64,000 nucleotides of DNA, taken from the NCBI RefSeq assembly GCF_000222485.1, contig NC_015914.1:2173501-2237500 (forward strand). The letters are read 5' to 3'. A model generated the notes under the pieces. That model made no database searches. It was not told where the DNA came from and saw only the letters and a program-made list of their open reading frames with translations. How positions within the stretch are numbered: position 1 is the stretch's first letter; each line of letters opens with the position of its first letter. Positions 30,443-39,676 of the stretch are shown one piece after another. The translations under genes and the position numbers were made by a program. The DNA is from Cyclobacterium marinum DSM 745. Its GTDB lineage: Bacteria > Bacteroidota > Bacteroidia > Cytophagales > Cyclobacteriaceae.

Positions 30443-31753
30443 TTATTTTTTCAAGCCATTGATGGCGTCATATCTTTTTTGTAGATCTTGAAGGTCTGAC
30501 TCCTCATCGATGGAGGTTTTGGCCAAATTCAGGATCATTTTGGCGTGTTTATTTATTATTTGCTTCTGTTGTTTGTCTTCAGTAAAATCAGAAAGAGTGG
30601 CCATGGCCGCCATCAAATGGATAATCACAGGTGGGTTCCCTTTGGCGTATTGGCGGATGGCATTGAAGGCAGCTCCCATCATTCCTTCAAAGGTCAGGGG
30701 GTTGGCATAAATCCTCAACCGATTGTCCTTTCCCAGCCGATATGGAGAGGGAAATTTTACGGTGGTAAGGTAGGCAATGGTGTTGCTTAAATTATCAATG
30801 CATGCAATGGCGGTATAAGGATCATTTACGCCCGGGGACAGCGCCCTGGCTGCTATTTCCACCATTTGATGAATGGCATGTTCCGCATCCTGTTCCGATG
30901 TTCGGGTTTTTCCCGTTAAAAAGCTTTTTTGAATAGTTTTTAACTCTTCTTCTTTTAGCTTGCTATAGGAATAAAGCTTTCCCATTTCCTTACCGGGAAA
31001 AACGTAATCACCCGGGCGAAAATAAAGTTCTAAGTAGAGGTCCTTCTCTAAAACCTCCTCCATCAGCCGGTCTCCATCGACATATTGCAAATAGCCTTCT
31101 TTATCACTTTTTAAAGATAGATTATAGGAGTAGTTGGATCTAATTTTCTCCAAATCGAAATTTGAGTCTGCAGCTTCCCCTATTTCTTCCGGAAATAGTG
31201 TTTTTAAGTTTTGGGAAAGATTTTTTGAAATTTTACCTATGATATTGTCGGCTTGTATGCTATTGGCCACATGGTGGATAAAAACAATAAGTAAAACAAT
31301 ATTTGCCAAGGTCATAACCAAGGCAAAAAAGACTGAAATAACTGGTGTAAACTCAAATTCATCTGTATCCTTTACCGTGTTTAACACAATCAAACAGTAA
31401 ATAAATAAAGAAACGTATGTCCCTAAAACTGTTTGGTTAATCCGGTCATACATAAAATTTTTGATCAATCTAGGACCAAATTGATTACTTGCCAGTGTAA
31501 GGGCCACCAAAGTAATCGAAAATACAGTTCCTGCTACCCCAATCATGGCGCCGGCAATTGTGCTGAGAATATTTTTGGCCGCATCCGGACTGCCGGGAAA
31601 TAAATACTTCCACGCGCCCTTGGGATCAACCGCCTGCATACTGTCTAAATATACAAGCCAAAAGGGAAGGGCAATGCCTAAAATAATAATCCATACAGGT
31701 ACAAACCAAAATGTAGACTTAAGTTTAGACCACCAGAAAAGCAATTTCTTCAT
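30443..31753 (-). CDS. DUF2254 membrane protein
   Basis: 436-residue inner-membrane protein of the DUF2254 family. Four hydrophobic segments fill the N-terminal 165 residues (WFVPVWIIILGIALPFWLVY, GAMIGVAGTVFSITLVALTLA, then two more), followed by a soluble domain with the family signature TSEQDAEHAIHQMVEIAARALSPGVNDPYTAIACID. The function is unknown in the family. It is transcribed alone, 118 bases from the barrel-protein gene and about 210 from DUF4199. Confidence 0.9.
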   Translation of the reverse strand: MKKLLFWWSKLKSTFWFVPVWIIILGIALPFWLVYLDSMQAVDPKGAWKYLFPGSPDAAKNILSTIAGAMIGVAGTVFSITLVALTLASNQFGPRLIKNFMYDRINQTVLGTYVSLFIYCLIVLNTVKDTDEFEFTPVISVFFALVMTLANIVLLIVFIHHVANSIQADNIIGKISKNLSQNLKTLFPEEIGEAADSNFDLEKIRSNYSYNLSLKSDKEGYLQYVDGDRLMEEVLEKDLYLELYFRPGDYVFPGKEMGKLYSYSKLKEEELKTIQKSFLTGKTRTSEQDAEHAIHQMVEIAARALSPGVNDPYTAIACIDNLSNTIAYLTTVKFPSPYRLGKDNRLRIYANPLTFEGMMGAAFNAIRQYAKGNPPVIIHLMAAMATLSDFTEDKQQKQIINKHAKMILNLAKTSIDEESDLQDLQKRYDAINGLKK

Positions 31754-31961
31754 AATTAAAACATGTCAGTGACTAAATCTAAGTTACCTAATATCGCTTA
31801 ATATCCTACCAAAACGAAATTTTGAGAGGATTACATTGAGCAATAAATTTCCTATTTTATGTGGATTTAGTTATCCTTACCAGATGTAAAATTGTTAGAA
31901 TAGGTTGTCAAATATCTTTTTTCCATTTTTGATAAAAATTGATAACCTTCCCCAAGCCTGC

Positions 31962-32438
31962 CTATCGCTTCACAGTAAAAGCAGCCACCATTCCTGAAGT
32001 AACAATGCCCATGATTGGTGCCCCTAGAATACTTTGAATCAGGTAACTTTTGAAATTAAAATAATCATTGGCCTCTTGCTGGGGCATTTTACCGGAGTTT
32101 ACTGCATAAGAAATGACGTTTTCAAAATAGTCAGGCGTGATGATGGAGAGTGTAATCCACTGGGTAAGTGGGGTAAGAATGGTGACTACCAGTGTAATCA
32201 GCAAACCGGTTTTGACTCCCTGCCAGTAGGTCATTTTGCCCCCGTAGTAGACCTTTCTTTTTTCCAATAAACCCAATACATAAATGAGAATGGCAGGAAT
32301 TGCAATAAAATTAGTATAAGTAGCATGATGAGCAATGAACCTGTCATGCAAGCCTACGGAGCGTTCGATAAACATCCAAATTAAGCCCATAAAGGCAAAG
32401 ATTAAACCCCACTTAATTTCAATGAGATACTTTTTCAT
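31962..32438 (-). CDS. DUF4199 membrane protein
   Basis: 158-residue integral membrane protein with four hydrophobic helices and the DUF4199 pattern: KWGLIFAFMGLIWMFIE, GKMTYWQGVKTGLLITLVV, YFENVISYAVNSGK and a C-terminal helix. The family is common in Bacteroidota and has no assigned function. It lies 11 bases downstream of the VOC gene on the same strand, so the two are probably one transcript. Confidence 0.85.
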   Translation of the reverse strand: MKKYLIEIKWGLIFAFMGLIWMFIERSVGLHDRFIAHHATYTNFIAIPAILIYVLGLLEKRKVYYGGKMTYWQGVKTGLLITLVVTILTPLTQWITLSIITPDYFENVISYAVNSGKMPQQEANDYFNFKSYLIQSILGAPIMGIVTSGMVAAFTVKR

Positions 32439-32449
32439 TACTTAATTTT

Positions 32450-32836
32450 TTACATCGAATACAATCCAAAGGTATTTCCTTCGGTATCCATACCTATTGC
32501 ACAGTAGCCATGCTCTCCAATTTGAAATTTAGGCTGAACCACTTGACCTCCTGCTGCTGCTATTCTACTTTGTTCGACAGCACAGTCTTTACAAGAAAAA
32601 TAGATCAGTGTACCTCCGGTTCCGGGCTTCATTTCGCTTGATTTTACCAATGCCCCTGATGCATTAATCCCACCATCAACATATGGGAAACAAACCATTC
32701 TTAGGTCTCCTGCTCCTTCCGGTACTTTCATTTCCTCTAAGGTTTGGTCTAATACTTGGCTATAAAATTTCTTGGCCCGCTCCATGTCCTCGACATAAAT
32801 TTCAAACCAATTTACGGGATTTACTTTTGAGTTCAT
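32450..32836 (-). CDS. VOC-family (glyoxalase-like) protein
   Basis: 128-residue cytoplasmic vicinal-oxygen-chelate fold protein. Two beta-alpha-beta-beta-beta repeats are visible, beginning VNWFEIYVEDMERAKKFYSQVL and GGTLIYFSCKDCAVEQSRIAAAGGQVVQP, ending IGMDTEGNTFGLYSM. Proteins of this type are often annotated as glyoxalase/bleomycin-resistance-like without a known substrate. Co-transcribed with the DUF4199 gene. Confidence 0.88.
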   Translation of the reverse strand: MNSKVNPVNWFEIYVEDMERAKKFYSQVLDQTLEEMKVPEGAGDLRMVCFPYVDGGINASGALVKSSEMKPGTGGTLIYFSCKDCAVEQSRIAAAGGQVVQPKFQIGEHGYCAIGMDTEGNTFGLYSM

Positions 32837-33253
32837 AAGATGTTGTTTAGCAGTTTAATTGTATAATAAACATTTGTAAAATTATTGATTAGGTTCAAAG
32901 ATCTTTAGGTATACTTAAATTCTATTTACTTTAACCCGGACTTTGTAATAGGATTCTCCGCCCAATAGCCAGGAGTGAAGCCTGTCCCATGCTTATGGGA
33001 AGTGTTGCAATCGCAAGAAGTTCATGCTGTTTGGAGATTTTAGCATAGCACCGCTATGGTGAAATTGATAACAGCAACGAAGTAGTTAATTTTGAAGCGA
33101 TTTCAGCAAGTAATTGATTGTCTATTGCATATATTGGGTTTAATTCTAAAATTACTTAAAGCTACATTCAAATCATTTTCAATTTTTTTTGTTCACAATG
33201 TAATGAATGCAATATTACTGGCATTTGGTAATTCTCAAAAAAGCAAAGCCTTC
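32837..33253. other. Intergenic with short palindromes, probable degenerate repeat
   Basis: About 417 bases upstream of the VOC gene and downstream of the zinc-type dehydrogenase. It contains TCCCAT/ATGGGA around 32986-33001 and CACC/GGTG around 33049-33061, in a stretch (about 32950-33110) whose base composition is more GC-rich than its flanks. No gene seen. Confidence 0.45.
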
Positions 33254-34276
33254 TTACCAATGTACATAAATTTTGCCTGTACTTTTTCCTGATTCCAGCG
33301 AAGCATGGGCCTCAGCTAAATTTTCAATAGAATAATTTCCTCCCACTTTAGGAGCTATTTTTTTGTTTTCATATAGCATGATAAGTTCATTCAAGCAAGT
33401 GCCGATTACTTCCACCTTATGGTCTGCAAAGCGCAACATATTCACCCCGATTACTGCCTGTGCTTTCATCATCATGAAAAGTGGACTAATAAAACCGGTT
33501 TTTAATAAAAAAGAAAGGTCATTGACCAGGTTGTCTTTTTGCCCACTTCTGGCGGCACCACCAAAACAAAATAGCTTGCCACCATAATTCAGTAGCTTTA
33601 AATCTCTTTTGAAACTATTTCCTGCTACAGCATTAAAAACATGATCTATAGATCGTTTACCTAAGTTTTTTTTGATCCAATCTTTATAGTCTGTCTCTTT
33701 ATAATTGATGGGATAATCTACTTTTAAATCTCTTAAGTAATCCATTTTTTCAGTGGTACTACATAGGCCGACTACTGTCACACCTTTTAATTGACACAAC
33801 TGGGTAAGTGCTGTACCTACTCCTCCCGCGCAGGCATGAATCAGGGCAATTTCCCCCTTCCGGACCTGTTGAAAATAATGGCTCATATAGTATGCTGTGC
33901 AATATTGGGTGGCTAATGCACAGGCTTCTCCACCAGAAATTTCTTCCGAAATTACGCCTAAAGCCTTGTAATCAGCCAAAGCTTCAGTTGCATATCCCCC
34001 AAATCGAGTAAAAGCCACCACTCGCTTTCCTTCCAGAGCAACCGGTACTTTGGCACCAGCTTTTTTTACTTTCCCTACGACTTCATATCCGGGAACAAAA
34101 GGCAATTTAGGGGCTTCTTTATACAGTCCATTTCTTGCCATCACATCAGCATAATTTAATCCAAAACCTTCCACCTCAATTTGTACCTCATTTTCCTTAG
34201 GTACAAGAGAAGAGGCTTCTTGAATTTTGAAAGCCTTGTTAGCAGGTCCATATTCAACTATTGTTGCCTGTTTCAT
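33254..34276 (-). CDS. Quinone-oxidoreductase-like medium-chain dehydrogenase
   Basis: 340-residue MDR-superfamily protein. The N-terminal GroES-like domain has GFGLNYADVMARNGLY and FVPGYEVVGKV; the nucleotide-binding domain has LIHACAGGVGTALTQLCQL. The structural and catalytic zinc cysteines of classical alcohol dehydrogenases are absent, so NADPH:quinone reductase-type activity is more likely. It ends with STGKIYVHW. It is a single gene with its own promoter region. Confidence 0.88.
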   Translation of the reverse strand: MKQATIVEYGPANKAFKIQEASSLVPKENEVQIEVEGFGLNYADVMARNGLYKEAPKLPFVPGYEVVGKVKKAGAKVPVALEGKRVVAFTRFGGYATEALADYKALGVISEEISGGEACALATQYCTAYYMSHYFQQVRKGEIALIHACAGGVGTALTQLCQLKGVTVVGLCSTTEKMDYLRDLKVDYPINYKETDYKDWIKKNLGKRSIDHVFNAVAGNSFKRDLKLLNYGGKLFCFGGAARSGQKDNLVNDLSFLLKTGFISPLFMMMKAQAVIGVNMLRFADHKVEVIGTCLNELIMLYENKKIAPKVGGNYSIENLAEAHASLESGKSTGKIYVHW

Positions 34277-34471
34277 TTTAACTTAGAGAACTTGTTACAT
34301 CAATATACAATGTTTTCTTGAATTCCAGAGTATTGTAAGTGGTAGAAATAGTTATTGACTTTTAAGGAGGTAGGAGGATTGCCTGCAATTTTTTCTATTG
34401 GACAAAAGTGAAAAACTGTTGTTAAATAAACATAATTGAATATTTTTAACCTTTACAAAAACCACTAACAG

Positions 34472-35692
34472 ATGAAAAATATTTTAAACCGTAGAAAATT
34501 TTTACAATACTCCGGAATCGCAGGATCTGCTGCTTTATTGACCGGAAAAGCTTTTGCTAAACCTTACAGGCCTGAAAAGGAGCATGAAATAGGCCTTTCA
34601 AAGTGGGAATTGGAGACGCCTTCTTTGTGTCTGGATTTGGACATTATGGAAGAGAACCTTAAAAAGGTTCATATAAACCTTCAAGGAACAGGGATTGGTG
34701 TAAGGCCACATACCAAAACCCACAAATGCCCTGCCCTAGCAAAACTTCAAATGGAAGCCGGAGCGGTAGGTGTGTGTACGGCCAAACTTGCTGAATCTCA
34801 AGTGATGCTGGAAAATGGAATTTCAGAGGTGCTTATGACAGGAGTGAACATTGGTAAAGGAAAAATCCGGAAGGCCATGCAATTGCGTAAAGCCCATAAA
34901 GGATTTATCCAGGCCGTAGATAACAAACAAAACGCCCAAGACTTACAGGATGCTGCCAAGGAGGCGGGGGTTGTCGCTGATGTAGTGGTTGATTTGGATG
35001 TAATTAGGCGATCAGGAGTTCCTACCGGTTTGCCGGCACTTGAGTTGGCACAATTGGTAGATCAACTTCCAAATTTGAGTTTTAAAGGGATTTTGGCCTA
35101 TGATGGTGGGGCACAACATATTAAAGGTTTTCAAAAGAGAAAGGAAAGAACCATCCAAACCTTTGGTCCTGTATCTGAGACCTATGCAATGATGAAAAAA
35201 TCCGGTTTGAATATGGAGATTTTTAGTGGTGCAGGTACCGGTACATACAATATGATGGATGATGTACCCGGGTTTACCGACGTTCAGGTTGGTAGTTATT
35301 TGTTTATGGATACGCAATACATGGCCATTGGCAGTAAAACCAATGAAAGTTTGTATGATGATTTTGATCCGGCACTTACAGTCTTGGCAACTGTGATCAA
35401 TACCAATCATCCTAATCGACTGATAACGGACTCGGGTGCGAAAGCTTTAACGATTAATAAGCCGAGTGGCCAGGTGATTGGCGAAACAGGTTTTAACTAT
35501 AATGCCGGTTCAGATGAATACGGAACAGTAACTTTTGAAAGCTCCAATAAAACTTACAAAACGGGTGATATTCTGGAAGTAATTGTTCCTCATTGTGATC
35601 CTGTTGTGAATTTATACGACCGCATCTACGGTATTCGCAATGGAAAAGTAGCCGAGATTTTGCCTATTTTAGGAAGGGGACAATCTCGGTAA
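34472..35692 (+). CDS. D-threonine aldolase/D-serine dehydratase-like PLP enzyme with Tat signal
   Basis: 406-residue fold-type III PLP enzyme related to D-threonine aldolase and eukaryotic-type D-serine dehydratase. A Tat-type leader is clear (NRRKFLQYSGIAGSAALLTG, ending AFAK). Lys82 in VRPHTKTHK is the probable PLP lysine, and VPHCDPVVNLYD near the C-terminus supplies the His/Cys metal site. Other landmarks are LITDSGAKALT and GAGTGTYNM. Most relatives are cytoplasmic, so the exported form is notable. Neighbouring genes do not suggest the substrate. Confidence 0.88.
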   Translation: MKNILNRRKFLQYSGIAGSAALLTGKAFAKPYRPEKEHEIGLSKWELETPSLCLDLDIMEENLKKVHINLQGTGIGVRPHTKTHKCPALAKLQMEAGAVGVCTAKLAESQVMLENGISEVLMTGVNIGKGKIRKAMQLRKAHKGFIQAVDNKQNAQDLQDAAKEAGVVADVVVDLDVIRRSGVPTGLPALELAQLVDQLPNLSFKGILAYDGGAQHIKGFQKRKERTIQTFGPVSETYAMMKKSGLNMEIFSGAGTGTYNMMDDVPGFTDVQVGSYLFMDTQYMAIGSKTNESLYDDFDPALTVLATVINTNHPNRLITDSGAKALTINKPSGQVIGETGFNYNAGSDEYGTVTFESSNKTYKTGDILEVIVPHCDPVVNLYDRIYGIRNGKVAEILPILGRGQSR

Positions 35693-35718
35693 TTTGAATG
35701 GATAGGATATGCCTTATC

Positions 35719-35747
35719 ATGGAACAGAATACTCTTCCATTTTTTTT
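35719..35747 (+). terminator. Weak rho-independent terminator candidate
   Basis: A 6-bp stem ATGGAA/TTCCAT with a 10-base loop followed by eight T, 27 bases after the stop of the D-threonine-aldolase-like gene. Confidence 0.5.
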
Positions 35748-35775
35748 GTTTAGGTATAAATGTCCGCTTAACCTT

Positions 35776-35819
35776 GGTATGGCTTGTATTTATCTTTTTA
35801 TTAAAATACAAGCCATACC
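35776..35819. repeat. 16-bp perfect inverted repeat between convergent genes
   Basis: GGTATGGCTTGTATTT (35776-35791) and AAATACAAGCCATACC (35804-35819) are perfect inverse copies around a 12-base A/T loop. The position between two convergent genes fits a bidirectional transcription stop, but no T run follows on either strand. Confidence 0.75.
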
Positions 35820-35861
35820 CAACAAGCTATGATAATCCCCCTTGGCCCAAATGGCTATTGA

Positions 35862-37088
35862 TTAACCATTGCTCAGGCTTTGATTTTGAGGTCCTGCTTC
35901 ATTGGATTTACTTTCTTCTTTGTCTTTTTTAGGTTTAGAGGTCAACATACCAAGCATCATCGCAAGAGAGGTAAATATAATCACCTGAATTATCAGCGAG
36001 TCGTTAATAATAGGAATGGACATCGTCAGGGGAACACTCAAATACAAGAGTATAGTTACTAAACCTCTTGGTGAAATAAACATTAGAGGCAAAAGGTTAA
36101 TTTTAAATATTTTTAAAATTAATGCCCTTAATAGAAAAATACCCGCCGTGATAGAGACAGACCATATTAAGGTTTCTGTATTGATAAGTTCATTGGTTTC
36201 AATCAAGAATCCAAATACAAGAAAGAATAAGGTTCGGATCAAGAAAGTAAGCTCCATGGTGAGCTCTTTAAACTTTTTTATTTCTTTTTTGAAGCTTTTC
36301 GTATGTAGTTTTTTCACGAAAACACTTTGTTTGAGCTGGTTTAGGTTACCTATAAACAAGCCAAAAAGAAGGATGAATATCAAAGCCGGTAAATGATAAA
36401 GTTCCGAAACCGCAAAGATCAACACAATCATTAAAATAATCGGAGCGAATTTTACAGGATGTTTGATGCGGCTTAATAAAAAGGCCAACATAATTGTAGC
36501 AAAAAAAGTAACAATTAAAATCATGACAATTTCACCAAAGAATAGCCCTAAGGTTTTAGCATTCATGATTTTCTTTTCAAGTAAAAAGTTAAAAAGTAGA
36601 ACGCCAAAAATATCAGAAACACTGCTTTCGTACGTTACAAATTCACGGTTTACTGCTCTTAAGTTTTGTACGGAAGGTATGGCAATGGCGCTACTTATAA
36701 TAGCGAAAGGAATGGCATTGAGTAAAGCAGACTTAAACGCCACATCAGCGAAAAACTGAATGGCGTAAGCGAGGCTTAGGCTAATTACAATAACAGGAAT
36801 AATAGCAATCAAAACTGTTTTTCCTACAAAAGACAACTTTGAAGTATCGAAATCCAGTTCAAGGGCACCTTCCAATACAATCAGTACCAAACCGATGGTG
36901 CCCAGAAAAGGCAATACAGTGGTTAGATCCGGAATATCCAAATCCAGAAAGCTTGCAGCTTGATTTGCTGCCCATCCCATAGCGAATAACAAAATCACTG
37001 GCGGGATTTTTGTTCTAGCTGAGGTGATGTCAAAAAAATAGGCAAAGAGCATTAAAGCACAAAGCACAATAATAATGGGTAGGGTCAT
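35862..37088 (-). CDS. Cation:proton antiporter (CPA family)
   Basis: 408-residue membrane protein with about 12 hydrophobic segments and no C-terminal soluble regulatory domain apart from a short charged tail (SKPKKDKEESKSNE). Family features are LVLIVLEGALELD, FAIISSAIAIPSVQNL and the ion-site region YESSVSDIFGVLLFN, in which an ES-x-x-SD stretch stands where CPA1 proteins have ND. It probably exchanges Na+ or K+ for H+, fitting a marine-type organism. Transcribed alone. Confidence 0.85.
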   Translation of the reverse strand: MTLPIIIVLCALMLFAYFFDITSARTKIPPVILLFAMGWAANQAASFLDLDIPDLTTVLPFLGTIGLVLIVLEGALELDFDTSKLSFVGKTVLIAIIPVIVISLSLAYAIQFFADVAFKSALLNAIPFAIISSAIAIPSVQNLRAVNREFVTYESSVSDIFGVLLFNFLLEKKIMNAKTLGLFFGEIVMILIVTFFATIMLAFLLSRIKHPVKFAPIILMIVLIFAVSELYHLPALIFILLFGLFIGNLNQLKQSVFVKKLHTKSFKKEIKKFKELTMELTFLIRTLFFLVFGFLIETNELINTETLIWSVSITAGIFLLRALILKIFKINLLPLMFISPRGLVTILLYLSVPLTMSIPIINDSLIIQVIIFTSLAMMLGMLTSKPKKDKEESKSNEAGPQNQSLSNG

Positions 37089-37287
37089 AGATAGGTGGTT
37101 TAGGTTTAGGGGGTTTTTACCTGATTAATTTATCCAAACCCCTCTATTCCTCATTCATTTAAAGCATGCTAAATATAAATTTACAATAAAGTCTGTCAAG
37201 TTAAAAGTTTAGCTTTTATTAAAGGTTAAATTTTTATTAATTACAAGTGGTTCTTTAAAAACAATAAATTACCTTCCCAACCGACTT

Positions 37288-39567
37288 ATGAAACTTTTAA
37301 TCGCAGTAACCTTCTTTGTTTGCGTACTATTTCAATATACGGTTTTTGCCCAAAAATCCTTGCCGGTAGGTACTCACCCACCAGCGTTAACCTTTGACCA
37401 TTTCCCTAATCGAAGTTTTGCCTTTGTGTGGAGAAACTGGAATCTTGTAAGTCCTGAGAAAATGGCGGAGACCATAAAGTGCAAGCCTGCAGATATTCTC
37501 AACATTGCCCAGCTCATGGGTTTGGAAAATCAAAACTTACTTCCGAACAAATTCCAAGATCAAATTTATATAAGCCTTTTGCGAAGAAACTGGCATTTAT
37601 TGCCTTATGAACAATTGCTAACCCTACTGGACATGGATAGGGAAAGACTTGAATTTGCGCTAAAAGAGGATGATTTCCTATTCCATAAATTTGGAAATCT
37701 CAAACCCGCCTGCCCCGAACTTCACTATACAAAGCCCACAGATGAGGAGATTAAAATGGCCGTTGCCATCAAAGAACTTATCCGGCCTATCCTTGAAAAA
37801 AATAATACTGAAGCAGCTGAGGACCTTTTTGAATTTATAGACGACCTCAAAACCTTTGATGAAAAAATAGCTTTTGTCGAAAAGGACTCTTTGGCAGAGG
37901 ATCAGCTGCGTTTTATATACTCTTATTTTGGGATTTTTGGGGACCCTTTAATGGACGAAGATAATGATCCTTTTCCCAATGGTTTATTGCAAAAACTAGC
38001 CCAAAAAGGAGTAAATGGAGTGTGGATGCACGTCGTACTCGGTCAGCTTGCACCTCAGGGAGAGGTGTTTCCGGAATTTGGAGAAGGTAGTGAAATTCGT
38101 CTAATGAATTTACAGAAAATAGCCCGGCGAGCCAAAAAGTTTGGTATAGATATCTATCTCTATATGAACGAACCTAGGGCGCAGCCACAGGAGTTTTTTG
38201 AGCAACGTCCGCAAATGGCAGGAGTTAACAGAGATGGTTTTACTACCATGTGCACGAGTGATGAACAGGTAAGAAATTGGATGGAAGAATCCCTTACCCA
38301 TGTTTTTACTGAAGTTCCTGAATTGGGAGGAGTATTTACCATCACGGCTTCAGAAAACCTAACCAATTGCGCTTCTCATGGAGGAAAGGACCAGTGTCCT
38401 CGATGCAGTAAGCGACCCTATGAAGACATAATTGCAGAAGTTAACCGAACCATTGCCAATGGAGTGCATGCTGCCAAACCGGAGGCAAAAGTTATCGCTT
38501 GGGACTGGGGATGGAATGGCCATGGCATGGCCAGAGAAGTGATCGATAAATTGCCCGAAGATGTATGGCTGATGTCTGTTAGTGAATGGGCCAAGCCAAT
38601 TGAAAGGGGTGGCGTATCCAATACCGTAGGGGAATATTCTATATCTGCAGTAGGCCCTGGCCCCAGAGCCAAATCCCATTGGAGTGGAGCAAAAAAGAAT
38701 TTGCTAAAAACAGTGGCTAAGGTACAGTTTAACAATACCTGGGAATTGTCCGTAGTTCCTTGGCTACCGGTGATGGATTTGGTAGCCCGGCATGCAGCAA
38801 ATTTAGCTCAGATGGACATCGATGGGGTTATGCTAAGTTGGACGCTCGGATCTTACCCTTCGCCAAATCTTGAAATAGCTAAAAAATTCTCTGATGACCC
38901 TGATGCTAGCATAGAAGAAGTGTTGAATTCCTTGGCATTGGAAAGGTATGGAAGAGCTGCCGTTCCTTATGTACGGAATGCTTGGACTACATTCAGTTCG
39001 GCCTTTGAAGAATATCCCTATGATATACGGGTGGTTTACGCTGCTCCCCAGCAATATGGCCCTTCCAACTTATTATTTCTGAAACCCACTGGTTATCGAG
39101 CAACGATGGTAGGTTTTCCTTATGATGACCTTAAGGGTTGGTCTGGCCCATATCCTCCTGAAACTTTAATATCACAATTCGAAAAAATGGCGAATAACTG
39201 GGAAAAAGGGTTGAAATTTATGGAGGGAGCCATCGAAGCTACAGAAAACGTATCACATAAAAAGCTACTGGAAGAAGACCTTAACTTGGCCAAAGCTGCC
39301 TACTTACATTTTCAATCAGTTGGCCAACAGGGCCGCTTTATTATGGCAAGGGATATGTGGCTTGAAAGCCAAAAAACTGATAAGGTTCTAAAGGATCAGG
39401 TAAGAGAAATTTTGGAGCAAGAAAAACAAACGGCAATAGCTTTGCTTGAAGTTTCAAGAAAGGATTCTAGGATTGGTTTTGAAGCTTCCAACCAATATTA
39501 TTATGTACCACAGGATTTGCTAGAGAAAGTAATCAACTGTCAATTTTTGATCAATGAACTCGATTAA
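37288..39567 (+). CDS. Secreted TIM-barrel protein, probable glycoside hydrolase of unassigned family
   Basis: 759-residue protein with a signal peptide (MKLLIAVTFFVCVLFQYTVFA). The N-terminal part has two related helical modules, each beginning RNW[NH]L (49-53 and 100-104). A TIM-barrel-like region follows: GVNGVWMHVVLG, KIARRAKKFGIDIYLYMNEPR, GGVFTITASENLTNCASHGG, CPRC (370-373), VIAWDWGWNGHG and DGVMLSWTLGSYPSPN. The pattern recalls GH20/GH67-like clans with Glu356 as a candidate catalytic residue and a possible Cys/His metal site, but no family can be named. The C-terminus is helical. Confidence 0.65.
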   Translation: MKLLIAVTFFVCVLFQYTVFAQKSLPVGTHPPALTFDHFPNRSFAFVWRNWNLVSPEKMAETIKCKPADILNIAQLMGLENQNLLPNKFQDQIYISLLRRNWHLLPYEQLLTLLDMDRERLEFALKEDDFLFHKFGNLKPACPELHYTKPTDEEIKMAVAIKELIRPILEKNNTEAAEDLFEFIDDLKTFDEKIAFVEKDSLAEDQLRFIYSYFGIFGDPLMDEDNDPFPNGLLQKLAQKGVNGVWMHVVLGQLAPQGEVFPEFGEGSEIRLMNLQKIARRAKKFGIDIYLYMNEPRAQPQEFFEQRPQMAGVNRDGFTTMCTSDEQVRNWMEESLTHVFTEVPELGGVFTITASENLTNCASHGGKDQCPRCSKRPYEDIIAEVNRTIANGVHAAKPEAKVIAWDWGWNGHGMAREVIDKLPEDVWLMSVSEWAKPIERGGVSNTVGEYSISAVGPGPRAKSHWSGAKKNLLKTVAKVQFNNTWELSVVPWLPVMDLVARHAANLAQMDIDGVMLSWTLGSYPSPNLEIAKKFSDDPDASIEEVLNSLALERYGRAAVPYVRNAWTTFSSAFEEYPYDIRVVYAAPQQYGPSNLLFLKPTGYRATMVGFPYDDLKGWSGPYPPETLISQFEKMANNWEKGLKFMEGAIEATENVSHKKLLEEDLNLAKAAYLHFQSVGQQGRFIMARDMWLESQKTDKVLKDQVREILEQEKQTAIALLEVSRKDSRIGFEASNQYYYVPQDLLEKVINCQFLINELD

Positions 39568-39568
39568 T

Positions 39569-39597
39569 AGGAACCATGGATAAAATCCACGGTTCCT
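39569..39597. terminator. Hairpin between convergent genes, terminator-like
   Basis: A 13-bp stem with one mismatch, AGGAACCATGGAT / ATCCACGGTTCCT, and a 3-base loop, two bases after the stop of the TIM-barrel gene. It lacks a clear T run, so it may stop transcription only weakly. Confidence 0.6.
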
Positions 39598-39676
39598 GTT
39601 CTTCCAAATTCTAACTCTTTCATGCCTCTCTTATTGAGCTAAGAAAATAAGCTTTATGCATTTTGATGCTTTCTCG

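Noticed and set aside
33092..33292. 66-codon open frame on the + strand between the dehydrogenase and VOC genes
   Set aside because: It lies in a repeat-like intergenic stretch, runs into the end of the opposite-strand dehydrogenase gene and has only low-complexity hydrophobic content.
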